In this document: piece after piece, positions 40,280 through 50,196 of the stretch
How the letters are laid out: each line of letters opens with the position of its first letter
Position numbering within the stretch: position 1 is the stretch's first letter
From: CAVXXB01 sp963765585
GTDB taxonomy: Bacteria; Calditrichota; Calditrichia; JAJRVZ01
Length of the DNA stretch: 64,000 nucleotides
Direction of reading: 5' to 3'
NCBI GenBank assembly: GCA_963765585.1
Contig: CAVXXB010000001.1
Coordinates: 434,001-498,000, forward strand
Position numbers and translations under genes: made by a program
The notes under the pieces: model-generated
Told to the model about the DNA's origin: nothing
The model's database searches: none
Seen by the model: only the letters and a program-made list of their open reading frames with translations

Positions 40280-43200
40280 ATGTTTAAATACAACACGCTT
40301 ATTTTGATAATTTTAGCATTTGCCGGGGTGACATCGGCCCAGTATATCAATCATAATCTGGAAGTGGTGTTGACACCCGATAGCAATTTTGTCCAGGTAA
40401 CCGATGCGATAATTATTCCACTCGATTCCAGTAGTAAGGAAATACGGTTTCAATTACATGCCAATCTTGAACTGATGGATTCTGACAGCACCGCGGCCTA
40501 TTCAATTGAGGAAGTTGCTGTAAGTGATTCGGATTCGGTGGCATATGAAGCAGCGGTACCCTTAAAAACCTATCTCGTACAACCCAAAGAAGAGTTGACA
40601 AATCGCTTGTCACTGCAAATTAAATATCAGGGTGTTATTAATCATCCGGTTGTACAACAATCTAAAGAATATGCCCGCGGATTTAGTGAAACACCCGGCA
40701 TCATTAGCGATCAGGGTGTGTATCTTTCCGGTTCAAGCTATTGGCTGCCAAAATTTAACGATGAGCTGGTTACTTTTAATATGAATGTGTATACACCACC
40801 GGAATGGGATGTGGTGAGTCAGGGCAAAAGAGTGCAGCGCGAGGGTGTTGGGGCGCAGAATCTATTCCGCTGGGAATCACCGGAACCCATGGACGAGGTA
40901 TATTGTATTGCGGCTAAATTTACCTATTATGAAAAGTCAATGGGCGAAGTAACCGCAATGGCATATTTGAGGACACCGGATCCGGCACTGGCAAGTAAAT
41001 ATCTGGAAACAACAGCCCAGTATATGGAGATGTACAATCAATTAATCGGCCCGTATCCGTATACAAAATTTGCACTGGTGGAAAATTTTTGGGAAACGGG
41101 ATACGGTATGCCTTCTTTCACACTGCTTGGTGAAAAAGTGATTCGTTTTCCGTTTATTCTTCATTCCTCATATCCACATGAATTGTTACACAATTGGTGG
41201 GGAAATTCAGTGTTTGTCGACTATGAAAGCGGGAATTGGTGTGAAGGGCTCACGGCATATCTGGCAGATCATTTAATAAAGGAACAAAATGGCCAGGGTG
41301 TGGAGTACCGTCGCAGCGCACTACAATCTTATACGGATTATGTGAATGACTCAAATGATTTTCCATTGAGTGAATTTCGATCACGATATGATGCCGCCTC
41401 TTCTGCCATCGGATATAATAAATCTATGATGATGTTCAATATGATGCGTCAGGGTGTGGGCGATGATATTTTTACGAAATCACTACAGGCATTTTACCGA
41501 AAGAACAAATTTAAGAGAGCCGGATGGGATGATATACGCGAGGCGATTGCCTCGGTAACAGGCCGTGATTATAAGTTTGGATTTGATCAGTGGATTAAAC
41601 GAAAAGGGGCGCCGGAGTTACGCATATCCGATGCCAGTGTTACGGGAGAATCTGGAAATTACAATCTGACCTATACACTCACCCAGGTACAGGAAGGTGA
41701 CTCATTCCAGGTGGCAATTCCGGTAGTGGTCCATTATGCCGGAGAAAACAAACCATTTATCCAGCGTGTTGATATGAGGAGCAAGTCTCAGACTTACGAA
41801 ATGAATTCTGAGGCTGAGCCTGTACTTATTGAAGTTGATCCTCAATTTGATGTGTTTCGTCGCCTTCATCGCAGCGAAATTCCGCCCGCATTGAGCAAAG
41901 TCTTTGGATCAAATAAGGTATTAATAATCCTGCCATCCACGGCAGAGGATCAATATCTGAATACATATACGGCATTGGCCCAAAAATGGTCCGGAGCCGA
42001 TTCCGGAAAGATAGAAATCAGACAGGATAATCAGATGCTGGAAGTGCCGTCTGACAGAGAGGTCTGGGTTTTTGGAAAAGAAAACCGGTTCCGTGCATAT
42101 CTGGATAGTGGTATCGTAAATTATGATGCAGAAATTGGTGACAGTACCTATCGATTTGGCCAGGATAGCATAGCGGCGGGAAACAAAAGTGTAATTGTTT
42201 CCTTCAGAAATCCACGCAATCCGGATCATGTCATGGTCTGGTTGCATACGGATGTTCCTGAAGCCGGGGATGGTCTGGCCAGAAAATTACCTCATTATGG
42301 CAAATACAGTTACCTGGTGTTTGATGGAACGGAACCGACAAACATTGTAAAAGGTCAGTGGCCGGTGATTAATTCGCCTTTGATAAAGATTTTAAATGAT
42401 GATAAAGCAACCGCCGCACTGGCCGGAACCAATTTGCCTGAACGCACCGCATTGGCCAGTTTAACACCCGTATTTTCACCGGAGCGCATGCAGGCCCATG
42501 TTGAATATCTTGCATCTGAAGATTTGCAAGGTCGTGGTCTTGGAACGCCTGAACTGGATACCGCGGCGGAGTATATTGCCGCACAATTCAAAGAAATTGG
42601 TTTACAACCCGGAGCAGACGATGGCAGTTATTTCCAAAGCTGGAAAGCTATTGTCGGTAAAGAAATGGCTGAGAAAGATGTGAAAAATGTGATTGGTGTG
42701 ATTCCCGGAAACAAGTATGCGGGTGAATCGGTCGTGGTTTGTGCGCATTATGATCATCTTGGTTTGGGTTGGCCGGATGTACGCGAAGGAAACGAAGGTA
42801 AAGTACATTATGGTGCGGATGACAATGCCAGCGGCGTGGCGGTGATGATTGAACTGGCCAAACTGATGGCAGAAACGGCCAAGCCGGATCGTACAATAAT
42901 ATTTGTCGCTTTAACGGGCGAAGAAAACAAGTTGATGGGTTCACGGTATTATGTGCAAAATATGAAAAAATATCCAGCCGCAAAAATCATGGGTGCACTC
43001 AATCTGGATACGGTCGGCCGTTTGGGTGAAAATAAAATATTGATACTAAACAGTCAGTCGGCCAGTGAGTGGAAACATATTGCCATGGGTATCGGACATG
43101 TGACAAGTCTTCCCTATGAATTAGTTTCACAGGAACTGGATGCCAGCGACCAGGTAAGTTTTATCGATGCCGGTGTCCCGGCGATTCAAATATTTGGCGG

Positions 43201-43642
43201 TGCGAATGTTGACTATCACAAGCCATCAGATACGGCGGACAAAATTGATGCCGATGGCATGGTGAAAGTGGCCATTTTTACCAAAGAAGCCATAGAGTAT
43301 CTGGCCGAAAGAGAAGATCCACTCAGCTTTGAAGGCAAAGTAAAAGCGCAGGTGAGTGAAGACCGTAGCGGACAAAAACGCAAGGTCAGTACCGGTATAA
43401 TGCCGGATTTTAGTCATACGGAAAGTGGTGTAAAAGTTGCTTATGTGACGCCCGATTCACCCGCAGATAAGGCTGGCCTGCGCAAGGGTGATATTATTGT
43501 CCAGTTAAACTATACGCGGGTTGCGGATTTGAAAGAATATTCGAATGAGCTGAAAGGCTACAATGCAGGTGATGAGCTGACGATGGTATATCTTCGGGAT
43601 GGTGAAGAAGGCCGGGCGCAGGTAAAACTGACCGGACGTTAA
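40280..43642 (+). CDS. Double protease: M1 aminopeptidase-like + M28 peptidase + PDZ
   Basis: The 1120-residue protein has a signal peptide (1-20) and an M1-type metallopeptidase with GYGMPSFTLLGEKV, H300-ELL-H304 (PHELLHNWWGN) and E322 (GNWCEGLTAYL). After a spacer, an M28 aminopeptidase follows (about 790-1000) with VVCAHYDHLGLG, ADDNASGVAVMIEL, ALTGEENKLMGS and DYHKPSDTAD supplying the two-zinc ligands. A PDZ domain (about 1035-1115) closes it: SPADKAGLRKGDIIVQLNYT. Both catalytic sites look complete. Together with the upstream M16 gene it forms a secreted peptide-degradation pair. Having M1 and M28 in one chain is unusual. Confidence 0.9.
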   Translation: MFKYNTLILIILAFAGVTSAQYINHNLEVVLTPDSNFVQVTDAIIIPLDSSSKEIRFQLHANLELMDSDSTAAYSIEEVAVSDSDSVAYEAAVPLKTYLVQPKEELTNRLSLQIKYQGVINHPVVQQSKEYARGFSETPGIISDQGVYLSGSSYWLPKFNDELVTFNMNVYTPPEWDVVSQGKRVQREGVGAQNLFRWESPEPMDEVYCIAAKFTYYEKSMGEVTAMAYLRTPDPALASKYLETTAQYMEMYNQLIGPYPYTKFALVENFWETGYGMPSFTLLGEKVIRFPFILHSSYPHELLHNWWGNSVFVDYESGNWCEGLTAYLADHLIKEQNGQGVEYRRSALQSYTDYVNDSNDFPLSEFRSRYDAASSAIGYNKSMMMFNMMRQGVGDDIFTKSLQAFYRKNKFKRAGWDDIREAIASVTGRDYKFGFDQWIKRKGAPELRISDASVTGESGNYNLTYTLTQVQEGDSFQVAIPVVVHYAGENKPFIQRVDMRSKSQTYEMNSEAEPVLIEVDPQFDVFRRLHRSEIPPALSKVFGSNKVLIILPSTAEDQYLNTYTALAQKWSGADSGKIEIRQDNQMLEVPSDREVWVFGKENRFRAYLDSGIVNYDAEIGDSTYRFGQDSIAAGNKSVIVSFRNPRNPDHVMVWLHTDVPEAGDGLARKLPHYGKYSYLVFDGTEPTNIVKGQWPVINSPLIKILNDDKATAALAGTNLPERTALASLTPVFSPERMQAHVEYLASEDLQGRGLGTPELDTAAEYIAAQFKEIGLQPGADDGSYFQSWKAIVGKEMAEKDVKNVIGVIPGNKYAGESVVVCAHYDHLGLGWPDVREGNEGKVHYGADDNASGVAVMIELAKLMAETAKPDRTIIFVALTGEENKLMGSRYYVQNMKKYPAAKIMGALNLDTVGRLGENKILILNSQSASEWKHIAMGIGHVTSLPYELVSQELDASDQVSFIDAGVPAIQIFGGANVDYHKPSDTADKIDADGMVKVAIFTKEAIEYLAEREDPLSFEGKVKAQVSEDRSGQKRKVSTGIMPDFSHTESGVKVAYVTPDSPADKAGLRKGDIIVQLNYTRVADLKEYSNELKGYNAGDELTMVYLRDGEEGRAQVKLTGR

Positions 43643-43677
43643 AAATTCGATTTTTGGATTGATTAGTAAAAGAATAA

Positions 43678-43769
43678 CCACAGAGAGCACTGAGAACGCA
43701 CAGAGGTTGCAGAGAAAAAGTTAATAAATTTTGCGTTCTGCGTGTATATTCTTGGCGTCTTTGCGGTTA
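43678..43769. repeat. Fold-back element, ACCACAGAGAGC type
   Basis: ACCACAGAGAGCACTGAGAA and following text (43678-43721) faces GCGTTCTGCGTG...CGTCTTTGCGGTTA (43733-43769) as an imperfect inverted repeat. It is the same class as 23309-23415 and 44727-44810. Confidence 0.7.
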
Positions 43770-43865
43770 AAAATAAAGACTAGTGTCTCGGGTAAAAGAT
43801 CCCTCCAGGATGACCTGGCCGGGACCATCTTATACTATCACAAACATAATTTTTGCAAATGTAAT

Positions 43866-44654
43866 ATGAACGTCAAAATCGGAACCTCCGGATACAGTTA
43901 TGACGACTGGCGCGGTAGTTTTTATCCGCAGACCATTAAATCAGCTCAGATGCTGGAATATTATAGTCAATATTTTAATACCGTTGAACTCAATGTAACC
44001 TACTATACCATTCCCAAAGTACACACCTTTGAACAATTGGTTGCCCGAACCCCGGATGGTTTTGAATTTATAATAAAGACACACCAGGAAACCACACACC
44101 GTCGAAAAGAAAATGTTATTGCCATTACCAATTTACTTGAATCGGTTAAGCCGGTTATTGAGGCCAATAAATTTCGGGGATTTCTGGCCCAGTTTCCATA
44201 TTCATTTAAAAACAATGAGCAGAACCGGAAATATCTGGCGCAAACCCGTTCTTTATTAAAGAATCATGCCTTGTTTGTTGAGTTTCGACACGACAGCTGG
44301 GACAAGCGTCAATTGGCCGGATTTTTGGAAAGTAATGATATTGGTTATGTAAATGTGGATGAACCAAAACTGAAAGGGTTGCTTCCGCCCCAGGAAATTG
44401 TCAGTTCAAAAGCGGCGTATATCCGGTTTCATGGGCGGAATACAGCCGACTGGTGGGACGGCCAGGGATCGGCGCGATACGATTATGAATACAATGAACA
44501 TGAGTTAAAGGACTGGATGATTCATATCAGCGGGATCTTAAAAAAAGCATTTAAGACATATATCTTTTTCAACAATCACCCCGGCGGCAAGGCACCAAAA
44601 AATGCCAAACAGATGATGAAAATCATTGAGGATCAATTAGGCAAAGAACAATAA
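43866..44654 (+). CDS. DUF72 family protein
   Basis: The 262-residue protein matches DUF72 (YecE-like, TIM-barrel fold): VKIGTSGYSYDDWRGSFYPQ at the start, then YYSQYFNTVELNVTYYTIP, FVEFRHDSWD, YIRFHGRN and the C-terminal FFNNHPGGKAPKNAKQMM. The function of this widespread family is not established. ATG 43866 is the family start; the open frame upstream runs through a fold-back repeat and is not protein-like. It stands between two repeat-filled gaps. Confidence 0.9.
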   Translation: MNVKIGTSGYSYDDWRGSFYPQTIKSAQMLEYYSQYFNTVELNVTYYTIPKVHTFEQLVARTPDGFEFIIKTHQETTHRRKENVIAITNLLESVKPVIEANKFRGFLAQFPYSFKNNEQNRKYLAQTRSLLKNHALFVEFRHDSWDKRQLAGFLESNDIGYVNVDEPKLKGLLPPQEIVSSKAAYIRFHGRNTADWWDGQGSARYDYEYNEHELKDWMIHISGILKKAFKTYIFFNNHPGGKAPKNAKQMMKIIEDQLGKEQ

Positions 44655-45026
44655 GAAATTGGCGATAGAGACGCATTGATATGCGTCTCGAAATGGGATA
44701 TTTGTAATTGGAATATTGGGTTTTTAACCGCAAAGTTCGGAAAGAAGAAACAAAGCACGCAAAGAATATATTAAATCAATATTCTTCATGTACTTCGTGA
44801 CTTTGTGGTGTAATAAAAATTGTATCTGGGTAGAAAATTTAGATCAATCAAATCCATGTGTAATTGGTAGTGTTCCCAAGCATAACTTGGGAATGAGATA
44901 AATCATCGATCCGCGTTAATCCGCGAATTCTGTGTAATCCGTGTTCTATTAGACTTAATCACATAGATAGGAAATATTCATTATTAAAGATCCGTTTTTA
45001 GTAACAACACAAAATGAGAACATTTA
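44655..45026. other. Intergenic region with hairpins and fold-back repeat
   Basis: This 372-bp gap contains a perfect hairpin GAGACGCAT-TGAT-ATGCGTCTC (44668-44689), a fold-back element (44727-44810), a hairpin TTCCCAAG...CTTGGGAA (about 44873-44893), and text of the GATCCGCGTTAATCCGCG type (about 44909-44926) that resembles repeats seen beside GxxExxY genes. There is no gene. Confidence 0.65.
44727..44810. repeat. Fold-back element, ACCGCAAAG type
   Basis: ACCGCAAAGTTCGGAAAGAA (44727 onward) pairs with ATATTCTTC...CGTGACTTTGTGGTG (44779-44810), an imperfect inverted repeat. Confidence 0.7.
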
Positions 45027-45590
45027 ATGTCAATCACCCATGAAAATCTCCTGGAAAAAGTTCCGGTTCATCTAAGGCAATATGTCGTTGAGCAGGAGTA
45101 TGATCGATATACCTGGCGTGATCAGGCGGTGTGGCGCTATATCATGCGCAATAATCTTGGTTTTCTTGGTAAACATGCCCATACATCTTATAGAGACGGA
45201 TTAGAAAAAACCGGTATCCATATTGACAAAATTCCCGATGTACTGGAAATGAACCGGCAGCTGGAAAAAATGGGTTGGAACGCAGTGGTGGTGAACGGGT
45301 TTATTCCACCGGCGGCGTTTATGGAATTCCAGGCCAACAAAATACTGGTTATATCAGCGGAAATACGATCGATTGAGCATATTTTATATACCCCGGCACC
45401 GGATATTGTGCATGAGGCAGCCGGACATGCACCGATCATAGCCGATCCTGAATATGGGGAGTATTTACAAAAATTTGGTGAATACGGATCCAAAGCAATT
45501 GCCTCAAGGGAAGATTTTGCTGTATATGAAGCCATACGAAAATTATCGATTGTCAAAGAATATCCCAATGCCACAGTTAGAAGAGATTAG
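45027..45590 (+). CDS. Aromatic amino-acid hydroxylase, N-terminal catalytic part (frameshifted)
   Basis: This part of a pterin-dependent phenylalanine 4-monooxygenase-type enzyme carries the first iron ligands H129 and H134 in DIVHEAAGHAPIIADPEYGE. Other family segments are YTWRDQAVWRYIMRNNLGFL and VVVNGFIPPAAFMEFQANKI. The enzyme hydroxylates phenylalanine using O2 and tetrahydropterin. An extra A near 45578 ends this frame; removing it gives TVEEIRQAEQNLEQ in the next. The long form found in FCB bacteria, with an extra C-terminal domain (about 580 residues in total), is the best match. Confidence 0.85.
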   Translation: MSITHENLLEKVPVHLRQYVVEQEYDRYTWRDQAVWRYIMRNNLGFLGKHAHTSYRDGLEKTGIHIDKIPDVLEMNRQLEKMGWNAVVVNGFIPPAAFMEFQANKILVISAEIRSIEHILYTPAPDIVHEAAGHAPIIADPEYGEYLQKFGEYGSKAIASREDFAVYEAIRKLSIVKEYPNATVRRD

Positions 45591-46026
45591 ACAGGCAGAA
45601 CAAAATCTGGAACAGCGCCTGGCAGACAATACGCTAGCCTCAGAGGCTGCAAAATTATCACGCATGCACTGGTGGACAGTAGAATACGGATTAATTGGAA
45701 CGACCAGAGATTATAAACTTTATGGTGCCGGGCTATTGTCATCGGTTGGTGAGAGCCAGGCTTGTATGCAACCGACCGTCAAAAAATTACCAATGTCAAT
45801 CGACTGTATAAATTATGATTATGATATCACCACAATGCAGCCACAATTATTTGTCACGCAAAACTGGCAGCAATTGATGGATGTGCTTGAGGAGTTTGCC
45901 GATTCCATGGGATTCCGGGCAGGGGGTAGTAAAAGCCTGAATCAGGCAATTGCCTCACAAAATGTGGCCACGGCGGTGTATTCATCAGGACTGCAGGTTT
46001 CTGGCCAATTCGTACCCAGATGCTGA
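45575..46026 (+). CDS. Aromatic amino-acid hydroxylase, middle part (frameshifted)
   Basis: This continues the hydroxylase from about 45575 in a second frame: LASEAAKLSRMHWWTVEYGL, where the glutamate of WWTVEYG is the third iron ligand, then TTRDYKLYGAGLLSSVGESQ and the linker SSGLQVSGQFV. The catalytic domain is thus complete if the first indel is repaired. The frame ends at 46026, where the C-terminal domain should begin with QMLTDGENNPAYIRTSG. Confidence 0.85.
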
Positions 46027-46813
46027 CAGATGGCGAGAATAATCCGGCATATATCAGGACATCGGAGGTCCAACATCTTTGGCCGTGCAAATGACCAGGA
46101 ACTGGCCGGTCATGGCATAGATTATCATGCTGATGGATTTGGATCACCGATCGGTAATGCTTGAAAATGAAGAATTATAGCCATTGGAGAAATTTTCAGA
46201 TACGTGATTTAAACCGGCAAGGAATAAATCACGGCCGGCAAAGAAGACAGATTTGCAATTGATTCCGGGGTACGGGTATTTCAGTTGCCGGAGAAGTCAA
46301 ACAAATCGTCCGGAAAAATGATAAGATGATATTGATAAGTTTCTCAGACTGCCGGGTCACTGGCGGATGATGGATGCGGTTTTATTTCAGCCGGAATGGG
46401 GCATCTATGATATGGCGGTGGGTGAGGAAATTGTTTCAGTATTTTCAGGCAGTGCGGATAAAGAGAAATTTAATGTATTACCTGGCAAATCGGAATTAAC
46501 TGCAATCGATGTCAAGTATGATCGGAAAATGCAAAAATTGTTTTCATTATATCAAAAAATTCGAGACATGCGTAGCCATGGATCGTCGAAAATTGAAATA
46601 CCGGCCATTTATGAAAATCTTAAAACTTATTATCCCGAAGAGTGGTTATTGCGGATGGAAATTCTGGAACAGATTAATGATACATCTGAATACGGATCAA
46701 TCAAGCAGAGCATTCTGAAAGATCTGGCGAAAATTATAAATGCATCGTCGGAACAAAAAAGTCTGATCGAATCAGGTATGGAATTGTTGTCCGGCGTTTC
46801 AAAGAATCAATAA
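46027..46813 (+). pseudogene. Aromatic amino-acid hydroxylase, decayed C-terminal domain
   Basis: Homologous text continues through 46027-46366 only by changing frame several times: TDGENNPAYIRTS, GGPTSLAVQM, NDQELAGHGIDYHADGFGSP and KNYSHWRNFSD lie in different frames. At least four indels fall within about 340 bp. From 46367 to 46813 one frame is clean again (LFQPEWGIYDMAVGEEIVSV through the end). Most other broken genes in the window have one indel, so this cluster suggests either real decay of the accessory domain or a locally poor consensus. Confidence 0.75.
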
Positions 46814-47000
46814 TCGAAGAATGTGGTTTAATATATATCAAAATTGTCCGCAACAAATGGATTAAAACCGCACAATTATATAAATATATCTCTAAAGGCC
46901 TTCATCTTTTTTTGTTATTTATTATTTGCTATTTGTAACTTACTCATGTTGCATTTTGTCTGATTGAAGCGTTTAAGATTGAAATCTATGAGGACAGAAC

Positions 47001-49265
47001 ATGAAAATTGGAATTTGGGCAGTTGTCACAAACATGTTGCTATTATTTTTAACAAACGGATTTTGTCAGGAAAAAACAACCATTATTCAACTACTGGACA
47101 ATAATACACTGACACCAATCGAAGGAGCTACATATCGCTATCTGAATCAAATCGGGGTCTCGGATGTAACTGGGCAAATACACATTATTTCTGGTAAGGC
47201 AGATACATTATTTATATCGCATATAGCTTATGGTGAATGGTTTGTAGCAAATGATGATTTACAGGCTGCTATTGAAAGTGGTGTTCTATTTCGTGATCGC
47301 GATATAATGACTGCTCAGCCTATTACAATTATTGCTCTGCGACCCCAATCACAGAAATCGGAACGGTTTGGTCTGGAACAACAGGATAAGCTTGCCCATG
47401 ATGGGGGTGCTGTTTTGCAAAAAAATCCTGCAATCAGTAGTATTAAAAAAAGCGGCAGTTATGGTTTTGATCCTGTTCTACGCGGATTTAAATATGATCA
47501 GCTGAATATATTAATTGACGGCGCGCAAGGTGCCGTGGCTGCCTGTCCCAATCGTATGGATCCGCCAACCAGCCAGATGGCCCCCAATATGATTGAACAT
47601 ATTGAGGTTTTTAAAGGACCTCATTCTTTTCGCTACGGAACATCATTTGGCGGCACAATCAATTTTGAGTCCACACCAATGCAAATCGGGTTTGATAAGA
47701 ATATTTATGGCAGAATATCGGGAAGTTTCGAATCCAATGGAGGTATATACCGTACAGAAGGAACAATTGGCCGGAGCGGGAATTTTTATGATATAAGTCT
47801 ATTTGGCTCCTGGTCTAAGGGAAGTGATTATATAAGCGGCAATGGAATAGAGATTCCCGGGATTTTTCAACGCAGCAACTATGGTTTACGCGCCGGTTTC
47901 AATATATCAGAGTCACAAAAGATGATCTTTTCTGTTGCCAGGAATAAAGCCAAAGATACAGATTTCCCTGCGCTTCCAATGGATCTGATCTCTGACGATA
48001 CCGATTTGTTTAATCTTCAGCACAAAATTATATTGCGTGGAAAACCACTGTATTCCTGGAATACCACCTTATTCTCAACGAAGGTAGATCATTATATGGA
48101 CAATCTGGGAAAAGATCTGTATCCCAGGATGATGAATGCCGGTACCGATGCAAACACTCAAAGTTATGGCGGCAGATCTGAAGGAACATGGCAATTTGAC
48201 CAATCAAAACTGTTTACCGGGCTGGATGTGAGAATTGAGGAAGCCAGCGGTACGAGGACGCGTGAATTTTTAATGGGACCAAATAAGGGCAATACGGTGA
48301 TGGACAATGTCTGGAATGATGGCCGGGTGAGCAAGTATGGTGTTTTCGCCGAGTATCAGTATTATTATCCATCATTTAAAATCATTACATCTGCAAGATT
48401 GGAATTTAATAAAGCTGTGGCGCGTAACGCTGATCCAGATTTTTTAATAAAAAATCCGGGAGACGTTAATTCCGATCATATTAATCCCAACTTCAGCATC
48501 GGGGGATTATATGAATTCAGCGACAATTTCTCTGTTGGAATGTGGCTTGGCCGTGCGCAACGCAGCGGAAGTCTTACCGAAAGATATATAAACTCTTTTC
48601 CTGTTGGCGTGGATCCATACGACATGCTGGGGAATCCGCAATTATCTCCCGAAATTAACAATCAGATTGATCTCACCATGGCCTATAATACGGTCAGCAT
48701 GTCAATTGATATTAATTTATTCGCTTCAGTTCTTAATAATTATATTTCATCAAAAATTGATACCTCTCTTCGACCGATAATGCCATCAAGTCCTGGGGTG
48801 CGCCGTTATATGAATATCGATGATGCGTTTATGACTGGATTTGAAATAAATTGGCAACAAAAGTTAGCAGCCGGCTTAGATCATAATCTGAGTGTTGCCT
48901 ACACCTATGGCAGGGACAATGTGCGCAAGGAACCACTGCCTGAAATTGCTCCTCTGGATTTCCGATATACGATAATGGGAAGTTATTTTGCCAATAAAGT
49001 ACGTCCATTAATTGTCTACAGATACGTGATGCAGCAAAACCGCATATCAAGTTCTTTTGGAGAAACACACACCCCAGCCTTTTCTGTACTGGACCTGGCT
49101 TTAACCTGGCAGATCAGCAAAATATTTTCTCTGTCAGGGGGCGTGCAGAATTTGTTTAATGTGGCCTACTATGAACATTTAAGTCGGTTTGTAAAGGGGC
49201 AGGATTACCCAGTTTATGCGCCGGGCAGAAATATTTACCTGTCTGCATTTTTCGATTTGATGTAA
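47001..49265 (+). CDS. TonB-dependent copper receptor, OprC/NosA-like
   Basis: A signal peptide (about 1-22) is followed by a regulatory-like domain, a plug and a barrel ending ...YLSAFFDLM. The plug holds the motif A181-CPNRMDPPTS, characteristic of the OprC/NosA copper receptors, where Cys and Met of this segment bind copper at the outer membrane. Other plug features are VLRGFKYDQLNILIDGAQGA and IEVFKGPHSFRYGTSFGGTI. GAGGA precedes ATG 47001. The 754-residue frame is intact. The substrate assignment rests on the motif; related receptors may bind other metals. Confidence 0.88.
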   Translation: MKIGIWAVVTNMLLLFLTNGFCQEKTTIIQLLDNNTLTPIEGATYRYLNQIGVSDVTGQIHIISGKADTLFISHIAYGEWFVANDDLQAAIESGVLFRDRDIMTAQPITIIALRPQSQKSERFGLEQQDKLAHDGGAVLQKNPAISSIKKSGSYGFDPVLRGFKYDQLNILIDGAQGAVAACPNRMDPPTSQMAPNMIEHIEVFKGPHSFRYGTSFGGTINFESTPMQIGFDKNIYGRISGSFESNGGIYRTEGTIGRSGNFYDISLFGSWSKGSDYISGNGIEIPGIFQRSNYGLRAGFNISESQKMIFSVARNKAKDTDFPALPMDLISDDTDLFNLQHKIILRGKPLYSWNTTLFSTKVDHYMDNLGKDLYPRMMNAGTDANTQSYGGRSEGTWQFDQSKLFTGLDVRIEEASGTRTREFLMGPNKGNTVMDNVWNDGRVSKYGVFAEYQYYYPSFKIITSARLEFNKAVARNADPDFLIKNPGDVNSDHINPNFSIGGLYEFSDNFSVGMWLGRAQRSGSLTERYINSFPVGVDPYDMLGNPQLSPEINNQIDLTMAYNTVSMSIDINLFASVLNNYISSKIDTSLRPIMPSSPGVRRYMNIDDAFMTGFEINWQQKLAAGLDHNLSVAYTYGRDNVRKEPLPEIAPLDFRYTIMGSYFANKVRPLIVYRYVMQQNRISSSFGETHTPAFSVLDLALTWQISKIFSLSGGVQNLFNVAYYEHLSRFVKGQDYPVYAPGRNIYLSAFFDLM

Positions 49266-49278
49266 TCATAGAGAGGTA

Positions 49279-49335
49279 AAATGCCTGTACGATATAAATA
49301 TAGAGCGAAATCAGATCGCAGAGAAGCAAGACCGT
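49279..49335 (+). other. Short frame with good ribosome-binding site after the copper receptor
   Basis: GAGAGG precedes an ATG at about 49281 that opens an 18-codon basic frame (MPVRYKYRAKSDRREARP) ending in TAA. It could be the stump of a lost downstream gene or a leader peptide. It is too short to call a gene. Confidence 0.25.
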
Positions 49336-49540
49336 AAAGAGTATCAGTAAATACCGGAATCATTGCAATAGCTCATGACCAATTACCCGTTACCAACCGC
49401 TGATGAATAAAAAAATATTTTAACAGAAAAATTTTCAATATTAATTAACCATTTTTGCCTTGTAGAGTTTGTATACGGAATAAATAGTAATTAGATTGTA
49501 TTATATTTGGTAATTCAAAAATTAAAACAGGAGATTAACT

Positions 49541-50107
49541 ATGCGTTATGTTAAATTTTTATTGCTAATAGCTATGTTTTTGTCATTGGGTTGTTCATCA
49601 TATTCTTTTAAAACAGATTATGATAATACCATCGATTTTAGCGGTTACAAAACCTATATGTGGTATGCGGGAAAAATGCCCGATGACGATGCATTAAGTG
49701 CCAATCCGTTGGTTAAAAAACGTGTTGCGGCCGGGGTTGACAAGGCACTTCAGGCTAAAGGATATAAGATTGGTACCGCGGATGCATATGATTTTGTAGT
49801 TATCATTCATGCCGGAAACAAAGAAAAAACACAGATAGTCAATACTGGTGGTTATGGCTATGGTGGTTACGGATATGGCGGCTATGGCCGTGGTTGGGGC
49901 GGATATGGCGGATATGGCCAGACAGATGTGTATCAATATGATGAAACAACTCTGGTGATTGATATTGCCGATGCGGCAAAAAAAGAAATGGTGTGGCGCG
50001 GTACTGTAACTGGTGTGGTAAAAGATTATTCAAATCAAGAGGATATGCAGGAGAATATTGATAACGTTACAGAAAAAATGCTGAGTGAATTTCCGCCGGA
50101 AAAATAG
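49541..50107 (+). CDS. DUF4136 lipoprotein with Gly-Tyr repeats
   Basis: A lipoprotein signal (LFLLIAM..LSLGC, Cys18) begins a DUF4136 protein: FKTDYDNTIDFSGYKTYMWY, then VDKALQAKGYKIGTADAYDF. An insertion of GYGYGGYGYGGYGRG repeats sits near residues 104-127, before the last strands (TTLVIDIADAAKKEMVWRGT). DUF4136 lipoproteins are common in Gram-negatives; their function is unknown. The start ATG 49541 has GGAG nearby. It stands alone. Confidence 0.88.
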   Translation: MRYVKFLLLIAMFLSLGCSSYSFKTDYDNTIDFSGYKTYMWYAGKMPDDDALSANPLVKKRVAAGVDKALQAKGYKIGTADAYDFVVIIHAGNKEKTQIVNTGGYGYGGYGYGGYGRGWGGYGGYGQTDVYQYDETTLVIDIADAAKKEMVWRGTVTGVVKDYSNQEDMQENIDNVTEKMLSEFPPEK

Positions 50108-50109
50108 AA

Positions 50110-50144
50110 AATTAGTAATCAGGAATGAGGAATTAGTGATGATA
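50110..50144. repeat. 7-bp-phased repeat array
   Basis: Five heptamers in register: AATTAGT, AATCAGG, AATGAGG, AATTAGT, GATGATA. It starts 3 bp after the DUF4136 stop. Confidence 0.7.
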
Positions 50145-50196
50145 ATGAGTCAGACCCAATATATTCATATCATTACTCTTTCCTCATTTTTCCAAT

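Noticed and set aside
42355..42983. Minus-strand frames inside the M1-M28 protease gene
   Set aside because: Shadow frames of a clearly coding region.
43731..43865. N-terminal extension of the DUF72 protein
   Set aside because: The extension is translated fold-back repeat; the family's usual N-terminus begins at ATG 43866.
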